The notes: a model not told the origin generated them from the sequence alone. Positions 1-11,966 are shown, numbered from the stretch's first letter. The stretch is 64,000 bases of DNA from Branchiostoma belcheri (GCF_001625305.1 NW_017802458.1:144302-208301); one strand, 5' to 3'. Numbers and translations are program-made.

Positions 1-545
1 GTGAGAAAATGAGCCCTACAAAGATCCCGTCGCAAGACTTTAAAGTTACATGAACAGTACCGTATGTTTCAAGTCTATACCTCAAACGATACAGGGTTGG
101 GTAGAATTTTACATGACGTACCTAAAACATAATCTCTTCGTCGTCATACCTTCAAATCCCCAATGTTTTAGTTGTAAGATATATCTGTTACAAACATTAG
201 TTTGAGTTGATGCAACGTTTCCGCTGTACGTCCGGCTAAGGTTTCAAGTAAAATACGTTCTAGGGTGCAAATATTAGTCGTAGAGGCGCTAGCTTGCAAC
301 AGAAACTACTCGTACAGTATTACTCGCCCTCTTGACTTTGCACTTGTCCAAGGTTAGACTAATCAATGAAAACTAGGCACAAAATCCGCACACGTAGCTG
401 GTCTATCCGCGAAATCCTTGAAGAGGACGTTCTCAAATCCAGCACCTTAAGAACTCGCCAAGTCCCTAGCTTAGCTGGTGACTTAAGGGTGTACCGTCAC
501 CTTAAATTGTCTTGGGTAATCTTTGATATGAATCTAAGAGATTAA

Positions 546-885
546 GGTTTAAGTTGTAGGTGAGAGAGTGTGTGGGTGACCGTGGTTTTGTACAGGTGCT
601 AGGCGGTGGTTTGGGTAGGGTAACCCGGCTCAGGTCTGTCGATACACCGGGAACTTTTGGGTCGCGGTCGGGAATTTAAATCAGGCACACATATAGACCG
701 AGGAGGGCCATACGGTATAAGTTGTTGGTGAGAAGGTGTGTGTAGGTGACCGTGGTTTTGCACAGGTGTCACCGGGTGGTTTGAGTTGAGTAACCCGGCT
801 CCGGTCTGTCGATACACCGGGAACTTTTGGGTCGCGGTCGGGAATTTAAATCAGGCACACATGTAGACCGAGGAGGGCCATACGC
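546..885. repeat. Tandem duplication of a ~168-bp unit
   Basis: Two adjacent direct copies, about 546-713 and 715-885, share long identical blocks, including the stretch from 'cgatacaccgggaactttt' to 'ggagggccatacg'. Short open frames over it are repeat-derived. No coding function is recognised. The rest of 1-2400 contains no gene or element I can identify; 1475-1515 is a small palindromic CCGGG/TATATA run. Confidence 0.7.
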
Positions 886-2420
886 ACATACCCCTGCCGG
901 GGAAAAGGGTAACCAAATCCCGCCCGATCTGCTACATGTTGAATGTACTAAGAGATGTGCCCAGAATCCTGAGCATTTCTCGTTAAAATCACTGACGGGG
1001 AAAATGTATCTCGACGGCGCGAAAAATGCCAGGTATCTAATTAACACCCATCAGACGTCAATTCAACCTACGGGGCACAGCCCAGCTTCAACCAAAAACA
1101 CATTTCCCTCTCCTAACGTGTACCAATCTGCAACTTTAAAACCACCAACACAAAACCAGCCCCAGAAATATACAGAAAGTGTCCACAGACATACGCTAAC
1201 TGTAATTGCAACGGAGGTATACATGCTTTTTCATTGCTTACATGTACTCAACAGTGATCGGTATCGGCACGCCACATGTAGTGCGCAGAATAAAGTAGCG
1301 ACAAATTTGAAACAAGACATTCTGTTTACCTGATAAATCAGGGTTCCAGCAGGTAGCCCTATTACTTCTTACCCCCTAGGAGCAAGGCTTCTTGCGCTCC
1401 AGTGCCTCTACTTAGCTCCCGGTAGGGTGTCTTGTACTAGTGCTTGTCTTACGAGGCCTATCAAACATTTGGACGGGCGCCCGGGCATATATATCCGGGC
1501 ATATATACCGGGCCGGGCTCGATTTGGGGTCTTAACCAGGTATATAACCACGCCAGGGTGTCTACCACCCCTGTCATCAACAATTACTACTAAACCAATA
1601 TATGAGCAGCTACGGTACAGAAATAAGGCCCTACGGAACGATATGGATTTTCTCGTATAGCTTACCGTACTGAGGTTGGGTCGTAAGCCGGCTTGGTGGC
1701 ACCCAGGCACCGGGAGCGGACACTGGACGTACCTCGGAAACCCTCTCGCGTACGATAAGTAATTTTCTGGGTCAGAAAGTCAGGGTAAGTATACGTCCCA
1801 GCGTGTCAGGTGATCATATGGTGAAATCGTTAGTATATCCAACAACGTCAGCGGCTGACGGGAGAAACCAGAGACTATAACGCGTAGGGGGAGGGTCAAA
1901 ATTCGGATAATTTAAGGGGAGGGGACGGCGTTATGTTGTCGATACTATCATAACTCAAAAACAAATTCGATCTGCGTGTCTCTCTTCACAGAATCAGCTT
2001 CGGGCCTTTTTGGAACAAAACCAACCTCTCCGACAATTTTTTTTACACTCCACAAAAAGTGACTGTCACGTCCAATTTTTGACAAATCTGTTCTTTCTTC
2101 GCAACTCGAAGGAGTAATGATACGTAAAATTGGGAGGACAGGGGAGGAGATGGGATTAACACACGGGAAGGTGCACCTTTTTAAATGGCGTGACAGAGGG
2201 GAGGGAAAATTACTGCAATTATCTCGTCCAGTTCTACGAGCTGTCTATCACGGAGGGCCTAACTGCCAGGCCCAGACGGGCGTACCATCGCTCACTATCA
2301 CGCCATGTTAACGTACGCGCCAAAAAACACACGCAGATATGATTATGACTATTTCATAACGTTCAATCGCCTGTTGTATAGGCTATTGGTTATGTCAAAA
2401 CTTTGCCATTTTTAATATAT

Positions 2421-2676
2421 ATCTGAAACGTAGCATGTTGTATAAGACTTCTTTTGTGTCTCTAATTGCATCAAACATTATCTTAAACACACAGCAATCC
2501 TAGCATGAATTATATACTCGTATATACAGATATACTCGTATCTGAAACTCGTATATATATACTCGTATTTACAGATATACTCGTATCTGAAACGAATGAT
2601 ACGTTGTAGAACACTTCCTTTGTGTCTTTAATAGCTTCAAACATTATCTTAAACACACAACAATCCTAGCACGAAT
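2421..2676. repeat. ~92-bp direct repeat flanking a TATACTCG-type microsatellite
   Basis: A unit beginning 'atctgaaacg' and ending 'cctagca(t/c)gaatta' occurs at about 2421-2512 and again at 2584-2676. Between the copies lie repeated 'atatactcgtat' and 'cagatatactcg' motifs. The copies differ by scattered substitutions, so the duplication is not very recent. The DNA from 2680 to 3780 shows no recognisable gene. Confidence 0.65.
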
Positions 2677-3781
2677 TAAGTCATCAGACGACAAGCTTCG
2701 GCATTTGTCGTAATAGAGTTGGGAAAAGATCGCACGACGGTTTCCCATGTGCGCATATCTAATTTGAACGGACAGTGAGGGCATTACACAAGACTGGGCG
2801 CTAAAATGAGCGCAAAATTTCCAAACGTTCAAGGCCCCCAACTGTAGACAACACGACTGGCACAAGATATACGATACTGCCACAGGCCAAATAGCCCACA
2901 TCGCTCTTTGACAACCCAGCTAAACAACTGCACTATTTACGACTGGCTAGCATATCTTTTCCAAATCATTAATCTTAAAACCAACAGCGCGCGACCAACA
3001 AGCTTGACGAAAAAGAACAATGTACAACCTTAACAAACAAAGGAATGCGTCGAAAGCTTTCGTGAAATCAACATTGTGAAGTTATGAACGTGGGAAATGT
3101 CGATTTATGTTAACATTTCTGTCGTTTTTGGGCATTCTTTGCCGTACTTAACACATCAACATGAGGTTTGATAGAGGGCACATGTCGGGTGGTGGTGGGA
3201 TCAGGCTTCGGCAATGCGTGCGGCCGTGAAAACAGTTGTCTCAGGCGCGGGACAATGTTTGTGAAGATTTAATCCAACCTCCCGACCTCAAGTCGAGCGT
3301 GATTCATTGAGAAATTGTTTTTCTCTGCGGTGAGAAACTCTTAAGGCGCCAAACTAAACTTAAGAACGAACGCAGCGCAACTCTAAGGCGTATTTTCGAA
3401 GTACAAGCGCTTCAAGTTGTTTCTAAGGGTGGTTTTAGGTGAAAATTTGATCAACGGAGGGGTTTAAGTGATTGACAGGTGGCTAAACTCGACTGGAAAG
3501 CATGGATTGACGACATGCCGTGCGAACAGGCCTCGGATGCTTCCGCCTGGGGGTCAAAAACCCACTGACTTAAAACACGCTGTGCGGCGACACACCCGGC
3601 CACCTACCCCCTGTTGGGGACCAAAACAACCCCCAAATCACCCCAATCCCTACAAAAACAAACCCGTACTGCGTTACAGATTTGTTCCCTTGCGAACGAG
3701 GTGATAAAATCCCTCAAACAGGTGTCAGAAAACCCCCAAATCAAACACGGAACTTAAAAAACCCCGGAAGAGACACCTTAC

Positions 3782-3809
3782 CTGAAAGTTGACTCACATT
3801 CTCCGCCAT
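3782..3809 (-). CDS. Candidate first coding exon of an unidentified leftward gene
   Basis: On the minus strand an ATG at 3809 sits in the context CAACATGGCGGAG, a YY1-like initiator often seen at animal start codons. It opens a 28-base frame reading M-A-E-N-V-S-Q-L-S, followed directly by a strong donor (CAG|GTAAGG). The flanks are moderately CpG-containing. No downstream exon can be identified between 1 and 3780, so the rest of the gene, if real, would lie mostly beyond the left edge or in a long intron. This is inference from one start and one donor; chance is possible. Confidence 0.25.
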
Positions 3810-4724
3810 GTTGACATGATTACGATAACGTAATTAACGACAGGTCATAGGTCACTACATAGGCGCATCCTTCATAAACTATCTAAACTAACACCTCTAA
3901 AAACACACACATTTTCACTACTCACCAGAAAGTAGACCGAGTTCTGTATGTAAACCTCCAAACATCTGGTCTCCGTCAAATATATTTGAGCTTTGAATGG
4001 GAAACGAGAAGAAGAAAATATCGCACGACATTTTGCAGCACTGCCGCAAAACGTGCTGGTCCATGGTACGGAAGATTTTTTTTCTGCTCAAGAAGTTGGG
4101 TGAGTTTTAAGTCACGTTGACGGAATTTAAGAACACTCAGAGCAGCAAATCCCGTTCCTTTAAGGATCGATAAAGGAAAGGATACTTCTTAGTGGTCAAG
4201 GAAGAGTTGATTGGGCTCTGAATGGGGTTTATCGATCTGTAAAATGACCCTCTTTCGGCGCGCGGTGTCTGAAAAATTGCAGGGGTTGTGTTTTTTTTTT
4301 TTGGCGCGCGAAAAAGTCGATTCGTTCGCAATTAAATTTCCACCAGCCGTATGATTAGGACTTCGGAAAGTGAAGATGAGCTTTTATCTTAGCAGAACGG
4401 GTTGTGGCGGGATTAAATACGTGATTTCCAGCTGCATTTTAGAGTAAATTGAAGATGGCATATGGGGGAGGGGGGCATTTTCTGAAAGATGGTCGAAGAT
4501 CAAAAACAACACTGAATATGTGGTTTCTGCGAAATTTAACGATGAATAGCGTCGGTTCTGACCAGAATTCTCATAGGAGCAAATCTAACCACGTATTTGT
4601 AGAGTGTGATAATCCCTGCTTTGCATTGTAGATATCTATGGCAGTGTAGTGCGTAAGAATACTAAGATATAGTGTGCCTTCAGTATACACATTAAAAACC
4701 GGACAAGACTGTACAAAAATGTAC

Positions 4725-4940
4725 GTTTGCCTGAAAAATTGCACTATTGACAAGATCACCCTGTCAATAACTGAAAAAAATTGCACTCTTGACATGACCA
4801 TCCTGTCAATAACATAATATTTTGCAGTATTGACAGGACTCACTATTGACGGGACTATCCTGTCAGTAACAGAATATTCTGCACTATTGACAAGATCATC
4901 CTGTCAGTAACTGAAAATTTTGCACTATTGACAGGACCAT
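4725..4940. repeat. Minisatellite with an internal dyad (TTGACAGGA/TCCTGTCAA)
   Basis: About four degenerate units of roughly 50 bases repeat 'tgcactattgaca(g/a)ga...tcctgtca(a/g)taac'. Each unit contains an inverted pair, TTGACAGGA with TCCTGTCAA, so each single strand can fold into repeated small hairpins. 4940-5500 is AT-rich DNA without recognisable features. Confidence 0.7.
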
Positions 4941-5504
4941 ATAGCCATAATTTTCCTTTCATTCTGTACTACATACTGTATCTGTATCTGTATAGCTGGT
5001 ATAACTTCCCTTCAGCATAAACATCAGCTAACAGTATATATGTAGTCTTTAGAGTTGTACAACGTAAGTATATTATAATTGCCAAGTACAAGTTTCCATA
5101 TGTAGTATGGTATACAATTGTAGAGCAATAAAGTTATTATTTATATTATATAGGCTTTCCACAAATACATGCAGACAACATAAGCTGTAGACACAATAGA
5201 GGCTCCCATGTGTATTGACAACCATAAAGACAATATTTACAGTGTATACTGTATGATTTGAATACACCAATGTCATGCAATTCATAAGTGTGGAGACTAT
5301 TGCCATTTATAACAACAGATTGACCTATTAAAACAGTTTATTGCATCTACTGTCAGATCTGATTTAACTTGAACTTTTAAAATTCCATTGAGAGATACAT
5401 ATTATATTTAGATGCAATAAATACTGGTAAGAAATTAGTAGATCATAAATATATTGATGTATCCTTGCATTCATATATTCATACTCCATAGTTTCGTTTA
5501 ATGA

Positions 5505-5735
5505 AGGAAAATGTATTGTTTTTGCTATGTTTGTTCTTCCTCACCAAACCAAAAAGGTCAATGACCTGAACCAGACTGTCACCATGGTAACTAGTGTTGG
5601 GTTACATCATGTTGCAATTTTATAGCAGGAGGGATTTAGACTCCTGTCTGACTATATATATGAATGTGTTTGAGTAAGAATTAACAGAGCAGACCATATG
5701 TGAAGGTAAACATTATGCATTTGCTTTGCAGTTTT
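5505..5735 (+). repeat. Dispersed repeat R3, copy 1
   Basis: The block running from 'ccaaaccaaaaaggtcaatg' through 'ggagggatttagactcctgt' to 'ccatatgtgaaggtaaacat' recurs at 20705-21035 in the same direction and at 36557-36792 inverted. It is an unclassified interspersed repeat; I see no coding capacity. 5735-6220 holds nothing I recognise. Confidence 0.7.
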
Positions 5736-6221
5736 TATGTTTACTTTTGTAATCAGTTTTTGTATTGCCTTAATCACTTGGTAATACTTCAGTACAATAA
5801 TTATGCAAATAATACTAAGGAAATGTATTGCTATACATATACACGGCTTGAAATACACATCTGCAATTTGTACAAATTTGCAAAATGTTTTAGGAAGCAG
5901 AAGAAAATACAAGACACAAAGACAACTGATCGTACAATTTTTTATCACTTAGGTGTCAGATCATGGAGCTAGAATTTAGTAGAAAAGGTTGATCAGCTTG
6001 AAATGTTTATGTCCCTTTTTGGGGTCCACCCCCAAAAAAGGCTAGTGTCGGCAGTTTTTTCTAGTGTCTGTGTGGAGATGAAGTCTTCTAACCCACCATT
6101 TCTTGTGTTTCACAGGTTTGTCCTAAGACATCTTGTAGTTGAGCGACCTTCCTTACCAACCGATCAACACCTTAGATAAATCACAAGTAAGTTCCACTCC
6201 CATTTTCCTTTCCCTAATCTC

Positions 6222-6614
6222 CGTAGCAGGCTTATAGAACTGGGGGTTTGGTGTTCTTTGGCTGTTTTCTGATTAGCAAAAAAATGGGGATAATTCAACT
6301 GGGCCTAGCCTCCATAGCATGCCTAAAACTGGGGCTTTTGGGGGTCTTCAGGGTCTTTGGGAGCTTTTATGTGCTATTTTCTGATTGCATATAGACAACA
6401 TAGCCGGCTTGATTGAATTACCCCCGTTTTTTCAACTGGGCTGATCAGAAAACAGCCGAAAAGACCACCAACCCCCCAGTTCTATAAGCCTGCTACGGAT
6501 CTCGAGGGTAAACCAGGCCGGTTATGTTGTCAATATGCATCAGAAAATAGCACATAAAAGCTCCCAAAGACCCTGAAGACCCCCAAACCCCCCAGTTTTT
6601 GGCATGCTATGGAG
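6222..6614. mobile_element. Fold-back element with interleaved inverted arms
   Basis: Arm A (6222-6281, 'ctccgtagcaggcttataga...') is inverted at 6442-6499, and arm B (about 6309-6404, 'cctccatagcatgcc...') is inverted at 6507-6613. The order is A-B-A'-B'. The right end is interrupted by the element at 6615-7010 and resumes at 7019. Parts of both arms recur at 13844-14268. This looks like a non-autonomous hairpin-forming element without coding capacity. Confidence 0.6.
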
Positions 6615-7010
6615 TAGTGCTGCATACCTAAACCCACATTTAGGTTCAGGTCCAGATTCAAGTCCAGAGGTTTAGGTTCAGTTCCGGACTTGTAAGTCCG
6701 AACCTAAACCCACGGCATACACAAAATTGCATGTTGGCAACCTTGCAATGTTTTCTGGGTGAAACTTTGGCCACATAACATGGAGGCCTGTACTTGACAA
6801 TGCCCGATGGCAATGTTTTCTTCATTTTGCAGCAAAGTTTTTGCAATCTACGGAAGGTTTTAGGTGGTTTGGAAAGAAAAGAGGTGTGTGAAATGGTCTT
6901 TTATGGTAATAAGTCCGGACTCTGTTCTTGACTTTTAGTTTATTTTGGACTTTAACCTAAACATTCTTAAAAGTCCGGATCCAAGTCCAGTGAACCAATA
7001 TGCAGCGCTA
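6615..7010. mobile_element. hAT-like non-autonomous DNA transposon with 8-bp target duplication
   Basis: Termini are inverted: TAGTGCTGCATA at the left and the complement of TAGCGCTGCATA at the right (11 of 12 matching). The flanks carry an exact 8-bp direct repeat, ctatggag, at 6607-6614 and 7011-7018. An 8-bp duplication with short TA-rich termini is the hAT signature. The interior is about 370 bases of 'ggttcaggtcc'-type repeats without an open transposase, so it must move in trans. It landed inside the fold-back element's right end. Confidence 0.8.
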
Positions 7011-7769
7011 CTATGGAGGCTATCCTTTCCCCTCGTTAACTTTTCTGTGTTCTCACCTCTTTAGCCGTTGTCTGTCTTTTCTATAAGGTGTGAAATAAAC
7101 AATTGGACATCCCACCCCCTTTGGACACTTCAACAATAAAGTTATAACGATGGGTGGGAAAATTAGTGATCTGTTTTATTCACAGATTACTTGGAACAAA
7201 AGATTCTTTAAAGATTATTCTCACACCACCCATGTAGAAGAACGCATTCAAGCCATTATGTGACAAATTAATTTCTTTTGTGGGATGGAAGAAAATGTAG
7301 CGTAATTATAGTATTTGTTCAGGCTTCTGTGTTTGTGAATTGTTGTGGTAGTTACCGGTATTTGACCATTAGGTAATCTGTTGAATACATGAAGTCAGCC
7401 ATGTTTTCCTGTGACATTTCTAGACTACTGCCTGTAGACATTTTCTCATATCCTGTTATGTGTACTCCATTTTAAAGCACTTGGCTATATTTGGTGATAT
7501 CCGATTGGACTCTCTCTGTCTTGGCTTGGCTTCGTTTCCGAAGATTTACTTAATAATTTATTTAATTTATTTAATACTCTTACAAGGAAGCTAACATCTT
7601 GAAAAAGGCATTTCTTCTGTCTATAGTATACCTGGGAGAAACCTACAAATAGTTCAATATTGAACCAAGGAGGTTAACCTCCTTGGTTCAATATTTCATA
7701 TCTTTTGGGAACTTAGTATATTATTACTTGGTCATTAATAGTGCTGTGTACCGGTTCACTGGATCAATG

Positions 7770-8125
7770 TATGTAAAGGCATTCAATGCAATTTCAGGGC
7801 AGCAAAACTGGTAATATATTCTGAATAAGACAATATTTGTGATATTGACACATATGTTGCTTCACATTGGCACATTTAAGTCAGTATTTCATACTTTGGG
7901 CTTTTAAAAGTGCAGAACAAGCCCCAAGACGAGTCCTGTATTTTCTGGGGTGGTACCCTGAAAATCAGCCCAGGGCCCTTCCAGCAAGCATTTTCTGTCA
8001 GAATTTTGGGGATTTTTGCTCCATGAGGGTCAATATACATTGGGATAGTGTGGTTTTAACTTAAGTATGTAGATGAGTGACTAGAATATTGGCTCTGGAA
8101 AATCAGGCTTCCAAGCCCTGAAAAC
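7770..8125 (+). repeat. Dispersed repeat R4, copy 1 (~350 bp)
   Basis: The sequence from 'gcattcaatgcaatttcagg' to 'ccctgaaaactgc' recurs at 16896-17245 and in part at 22715-22900. Conserved blocks include 'ttctgtcagaattttggg' and 'gtggttttaact'. It is unclassified and non-coding by eye. 7019-7770 contains no gene; it has a short inverted pair at about 7665-7690 ('aggaggttaacctcctt'). Confidence 0.65.
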
Positions 8126-8459
8126 TGCACTGAATGCTTTTAATACACTTACAAAAACACTACTGAGACTATACAAGTACAGTTCATCATGCCCCATTTT
8201 TAAACTGTTGGGGGGTAAACCAGCCTGTAGTTAGTCATTCAGAATGTGTGAAATACTTTTTTCTCTTGCCTGCAATTTTACTGGCTGTTGTTTTTTTGTC
8301 TGCGAGGTGGTGAAATTGTCTGTAATAACAGTAATGTGCTTGAAACAATGACTTGAGTAATTTGGGAGTGGCGATTGAATTGGGACCATCTTGGAGGTAC
8401 ATGTAGATGTTTTTGCAGACTACAGTAGTTAGAATGTGTATCCACGTTTTGTCACCATA

Positions 8460-9356
8460 GGCCACACCAATTTAATTTGTTGGTTCTCGGAATCGCCGCT
8501 ATCAGATTTCGCAGAATGAAAAAAAAAATACAATTTCTCATAGGCTCCGCCCCAGAGGAGTTGTCAAAAAATAAGATCACACCACCAAAACCTGCAATTT
8601 TATAAAGGGATGATAGGTGTCTCTCTTACCAGTTGGTCATGTGACGTATGGGAACCAATAGAAGGGCTCTATTTTGCATAACAAAATGGCGGTCAGTTTT
8701 GAGAGAAGAAACTTCGTCCAAGTTGCTATTAAACCTCCTTGCTTGAATGTAGGCTTCAAGAAGTAAGAAAATAATAGTGGCCGGAGATGTAGGAAAGCCA
8801 CAATTTATGATGTTGTCAGAATTTCTGGTGTTGAAATTCTAGGGGTGGAAAAATTTGCAGAACTTGAGCTGGAACCAAAACAACTTTCTGCCGGTGGGTT
8901 TGATGTCCTTGCATGGTTTGATGAAGTAGTATCCTATGTTGTCCTTGTTATGTGATGAGCGAACCCAATATATTATTCTGAACCGATTTAGCTATTGAGA
9001 CTGCTATTCAGACTATTTTTTAGTTTATACAATCCAGGATTGTAGCCCTGTTAAGACATCATCATTATCATAAATTAATAAAATCAAATACATGTAACTG
9101 TTAGATGGAAATAAGATCATGGTTATGAAAAGAGCAACATATGCATACATAGCAGTAATTAAATATATATATATATTTTTTTTTTGCTTTTCTGTATACT
9201 GTACCTTGTACCTTTCATTCAACACGAGAACCCCCGGGCCCCTATTTCCAGCCCTGGCTTTACCATCAGACTTCACAGCTTTTTTTTTTTTTCGCCCTGT
9301 CGCTTCATTTTTTTCCTGAAAAAATCCGAGAACCAACAAATTAAATTGGTGTGGCC
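8460..9356. mobile_element. Pair of MITE family-1 terminal inverted repeats enclosing ~900 bp
   Basis: The left terminus (from 8460, GGCCACACCAATTTAATTTG) and the right terminus (ending 9356) are inverted copies and are flanked by ATA on both sides. Other family-1 elements in the window are about 370 bp, so this may be one element that captured internal DNA or two nested or solo ends. The right 150 bases match the family interior; the left interior does not. It encloses the predicted TTI2 promoter. Confidence 0.55.
8640..8762 (+). promoter_or_regulatory. Probable TTI2 promoter and 5' UTR exon
   Basis: A CRE-like gtgacgta (8641), a CCAAT motif (about 8654-8658) and a YY1-type CAAAATGGCGG (8682-8692) are clustered. 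About 70 bases later there is a good donor, AA|GTAAGA, at 8762/8763. The TTI2 start at 10074 lies 16 bases after an acceptor (tttatttacag, ending 10057), so an untranslated upstream exon is required and this is the best candidate. The exon boundaries are inferred. Confidence 0.4.
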
Positions 9357-10073
9357 ATAGTAAGTATTAATACGCATCAGACACTATAGTGGAGAATATA
9401 CCGAATTAAGCATCTTTGTACATGCCCTGTATATTCAGTGGTAAATGTGAACAGAGTGACTGAATGTTACAAGCAGTTTTCACAACTTTTTCCCAGGCAT
9501 TTTTATAATTTTTGCAACACTTTTCTAATGGTATAGAAATATGTCTGTTTCTACAAGAGAGATGTTTTCCCTCATGCAAATGAGATTTACTTTCGTGCTA
9601 AATCAAAATCAGGGCTCGAAGTTATAGGTGGTCCAATGGCCACTGACCACTAAAATTAGACTGGGACAACTAAAAAGACACTTTGGGTCATTTTTGGGAC
9701 AATAGAAAAATAATCAACATCAGAATGTAAGCCCTTCTTTTGTTTATCAGGCACACGTCCCAGCTTTTGGATCCTGAAAAGTCGCTCCAAATTTCCTGTC
9801 TACTCTGCAATTATATAGTGTGTCTGGGAGTGAACATTATAGCAAAATAAAGTTGACTTCGACTTCCCCAAAAACAGGTTGGGACAGTTCATCCTCACTT
9901 TGGGACAACTGGAATTTATTTTTGGGACAGTGCTGGGACAGTAAGAAGAAAAGTTGATTTCGAGGCCTGAAAATACTGGTATTTTTAAATATCGTCTAAT
10001 ATGTTCTACATTGTAACATTCAGAACTCTGCTCACATTAGCCACCTTTTATTTACAGGGAACTAACGTCCACT

Positions 10074-11645
10074 ATGGCTGACCGCGTGCCTGACTTACCG
10101 AGCTTGCTCGAGCAGTTACGCTTGAGCAAAACCTCCGAAGACGACAGCGCCCATACCGAACATGACCATGTAGATTTCATCCTGAAAACGTACACTGTTA
10201 CAGAAGTACTATCAGAGTTGTGCAAAGAAATAGAAAAGGATGTCGTTCCAAACAAGGGTTTACTCCTTGAAAAATCTCTACAGATATTCCAGCGAAGCCC
10301 TACAAGCTGGTTAGTACCGGTTGACACTGACTCTGAGACATTGTCCAATCAGTACGCTGCTTTCATTACCAGCCTTCTCTCCGCCATTCGAATCCCAGAT
10401 CAAAGGCCAAGTGAAGAAGAAATAGTACACGATGAAGACTTTACAAACGTTAAGGAAGTAGCACCAAAGGTTCTTGAAGTAATTTCTGGGCTCTTGAAGG
10501 CGTTAGATAGAAACGAAGACACTGAGGACTCACAGAGACTTCAAGAAATAAAGGGGAAGGTGTTTAAGAAAGTTGCAGCATGTATTGCATGTGGTTGTAT
10601 TGCATTTCTTTGTGCAAAGCAGCCATGGAGCAACAAGTGTTGTGCATCTTGTGCACAGGTCACTCTCTCCCCACTCATGCAATGTTGCAACTTCGAAAAC
10701 GAGTCTGAAATGCTCTGCGGAACTGAGGAAAAAGTTGGCATCTTTGGTTCAATTTTAACCTTGCTGAAGCCAAGTCTGGGAAGAGACACTTGGAAGAAGA
10801 ATCTATCCACTAGACGAGTTTTCTATTGGAGTTTGGTTCGGGTAGCACGTCCGTATTTGTCTGATTTTGTCGGTACCATCCTTCCGCCTGTTCTCTTGTT
10901 CTTGGACGATCACCAGCTTGAAAACAGACTACTGGGGGTTGACTGTCTACAGCATGTGCTGAAGAACACCCCCGCCGCGGAGCTACAATGGTACAACCGC
11001 GCCGCCGTCATCTACGACGCTCTTCACGCGACGCTGTACTCACAGGAGCCACGATTGGTCGAAAAAGTTGTGCCGTGTTTGCTCGACGTTTGTGCGATCT
11101 TGGAGAAGCGGCCAACCGAAGAAGGCGTTCCACGAAAAGCGAGTCAATTGGACGCCTTGCTCCGCCATATTCTCACTAACATGCAGCACGAAGGGAAACT
11201 GGCGATGAGACGCGCGTACTGCAAGCATCTACACCTTATCGTACAACACCTTGGCATTCGCTGCGTATGCCACCTGAACCGACTTCTACGCGTAATATAC
11301 GAGTACCTGGAGGTTTACGACGGACCCGTAGAATCTGCACGGAAAGATGCTCTCACAGCGACAAAGACAATGATCGTCCAAGCATGGCCGCGTATGCCTC
11401 ATCACGCACAACCGCTAGCGAAAGCGCTACTCAAACTTGTCATCGATATCTCAATGGACGAGAGCGGGACATCGGAAAACGTACGCGAAGAAATCTGTGC
11501 GTCGGCCACAGAGTGTCTAGTACTGTTAAACAGATGTAATGAAGGAATGCTAACAGAAGACATCAAGCTTGTTGGAGATGAAATAGACATCAGTGCAGTA
11601 AAGAAGTGCGTGGAAACTGTTTTGAAAGACACGGAAAGCTCATAA
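10074..11645 (+). CDS. TTI2: TELO2-interacting protein 2 (TTT complex subunit)
   Basis: A 523-residue open frame begins at an ATG 16 bases after a splice acceptor ending at 10057. From about residue 240 onward it resembles the TTI2 family: a helical-repeat protein with the block R-L-L-G-V-D-C-L-Q-H-V-L then Y-N-R-A-A-V-I-Y-D-A-L and C-L-L-D-V-C-A-I-L-E. The length is close to vertebrate TTI2 (about 510 residues). TTI2 acts with TELO2 and TTI1 in the cytoplasm and nucleus as a co-chaperone for maturation of PI3K-like kinases such as mTOR, ATM, ATR and SMG1. A cysteine-rich stretch near residues 168-215 is notable and unexplained. The whole coding region is in one exon, whereas I recall the vertebrate gene being multi-exonic. 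The frame runs through without interruption, so the gene appears functional. Confidence 0.85.
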   Translation: MADRVPDLPSLLEQLRLSKTSEDDSAHTEHDHVDFILKTYTVTEVLSELCKEIEKDVVPNKGLLLEKSLQIFQRSPTSWLVPVDTDSETLSNQYAAFITSLLSAIRIPDQRPSEEEIVHDEDFTNVKEVAPKVLEVISGLLKALDRNEDTEDSQRLQEIKGKVFKKVAACIACGCIAFLCAKQPWSNKCCASCAQVTLSPLMQCCNFENESEMLCGTEEKVGIFGSILTLLKPSLGRDTWKKNLSTRRVFYWSLVRVARPYLSDFVGTILPPVLLFLDDHQLENRLLGVDCLQHVLKNTPAAELQWYNRAAVIYDALHATLYSQEPRLVEKVVPCLLDVCAILEKRPTEEGVPRKASQLDALLRHILTNMQHEGKLAMRRAYCKHLHLIVQHLGIRCVCHLNRLLRVIYEYLEVYDGPVESARKDALTATKTMIVQAWPRMPHHAQPLAKALLKLVIDISMDESGTSENVREEICASATECLVLLNRCNEGMLTEDIKLVGDEIDISAVKKCVETVLKDTESS

Positions 11646-11812
11646 CAAACTTCTTCTAATTTTCTCATCGTGTTCTAACATATGTTAGCTTAGAAGTGAG
11701 TTAGAATCCTTCCCGCATCTTTGTGTGTATAGGACTGTGCCCATCTTCATTTCTATAGCAATTGGTCCATACTTCTATATAAGCAAGAATGCAGGGAGCT
11801 AGTCCACTGATA

Positions 11813-11875
11813 GTCTAATATGTTTTAGCAAAGAGAAAGATAAGTCTAATATGTTTTAGCAAAGAGAAAGATAGT
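11813..11875. repeat. ~31-bp tandem duplication in the TTI2 3' UTR
   Basis: 'agtctaatatgttttagcaa' followed by 'agagaaagata' occurs twice in succession with no difference seen, which implies a recent slippage-type duplication. 11970-12530 holds no recognisable feature. Confidence 0.8.
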
Positions 11876-11960
11876 TAGACTTTGCTTCCTTCTGGTCTTG
11901 GTGACAATTTGGTACATTGTATGTCTTTTTGAATTTCTGGAGAATTCTTGCATAATTCCT

Positions 11961-11966
11961 AATAAA
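11961..11966 (+). terminator. Poly(A) signal of TTI2
   Basis: AATAAA lies 316 bases after the TTI2 stop codon and is the first canonical hexamer downstream on this strand. The cleavage site is not determined. Confidence 0.5.

Noticed and set aside
827-1333. 168-codon plus-strand frame
   Set aside because: It starts inside a tandem repeat, has no recognisable domain and no splice context; composition looks random.
4725-4940. CRISPR-like array of repeats with dyads
   Set aside because: The DNA is animal, units are degenerate and contiguous without unique spacers, and no cas genes exist; it is a minisatellite.
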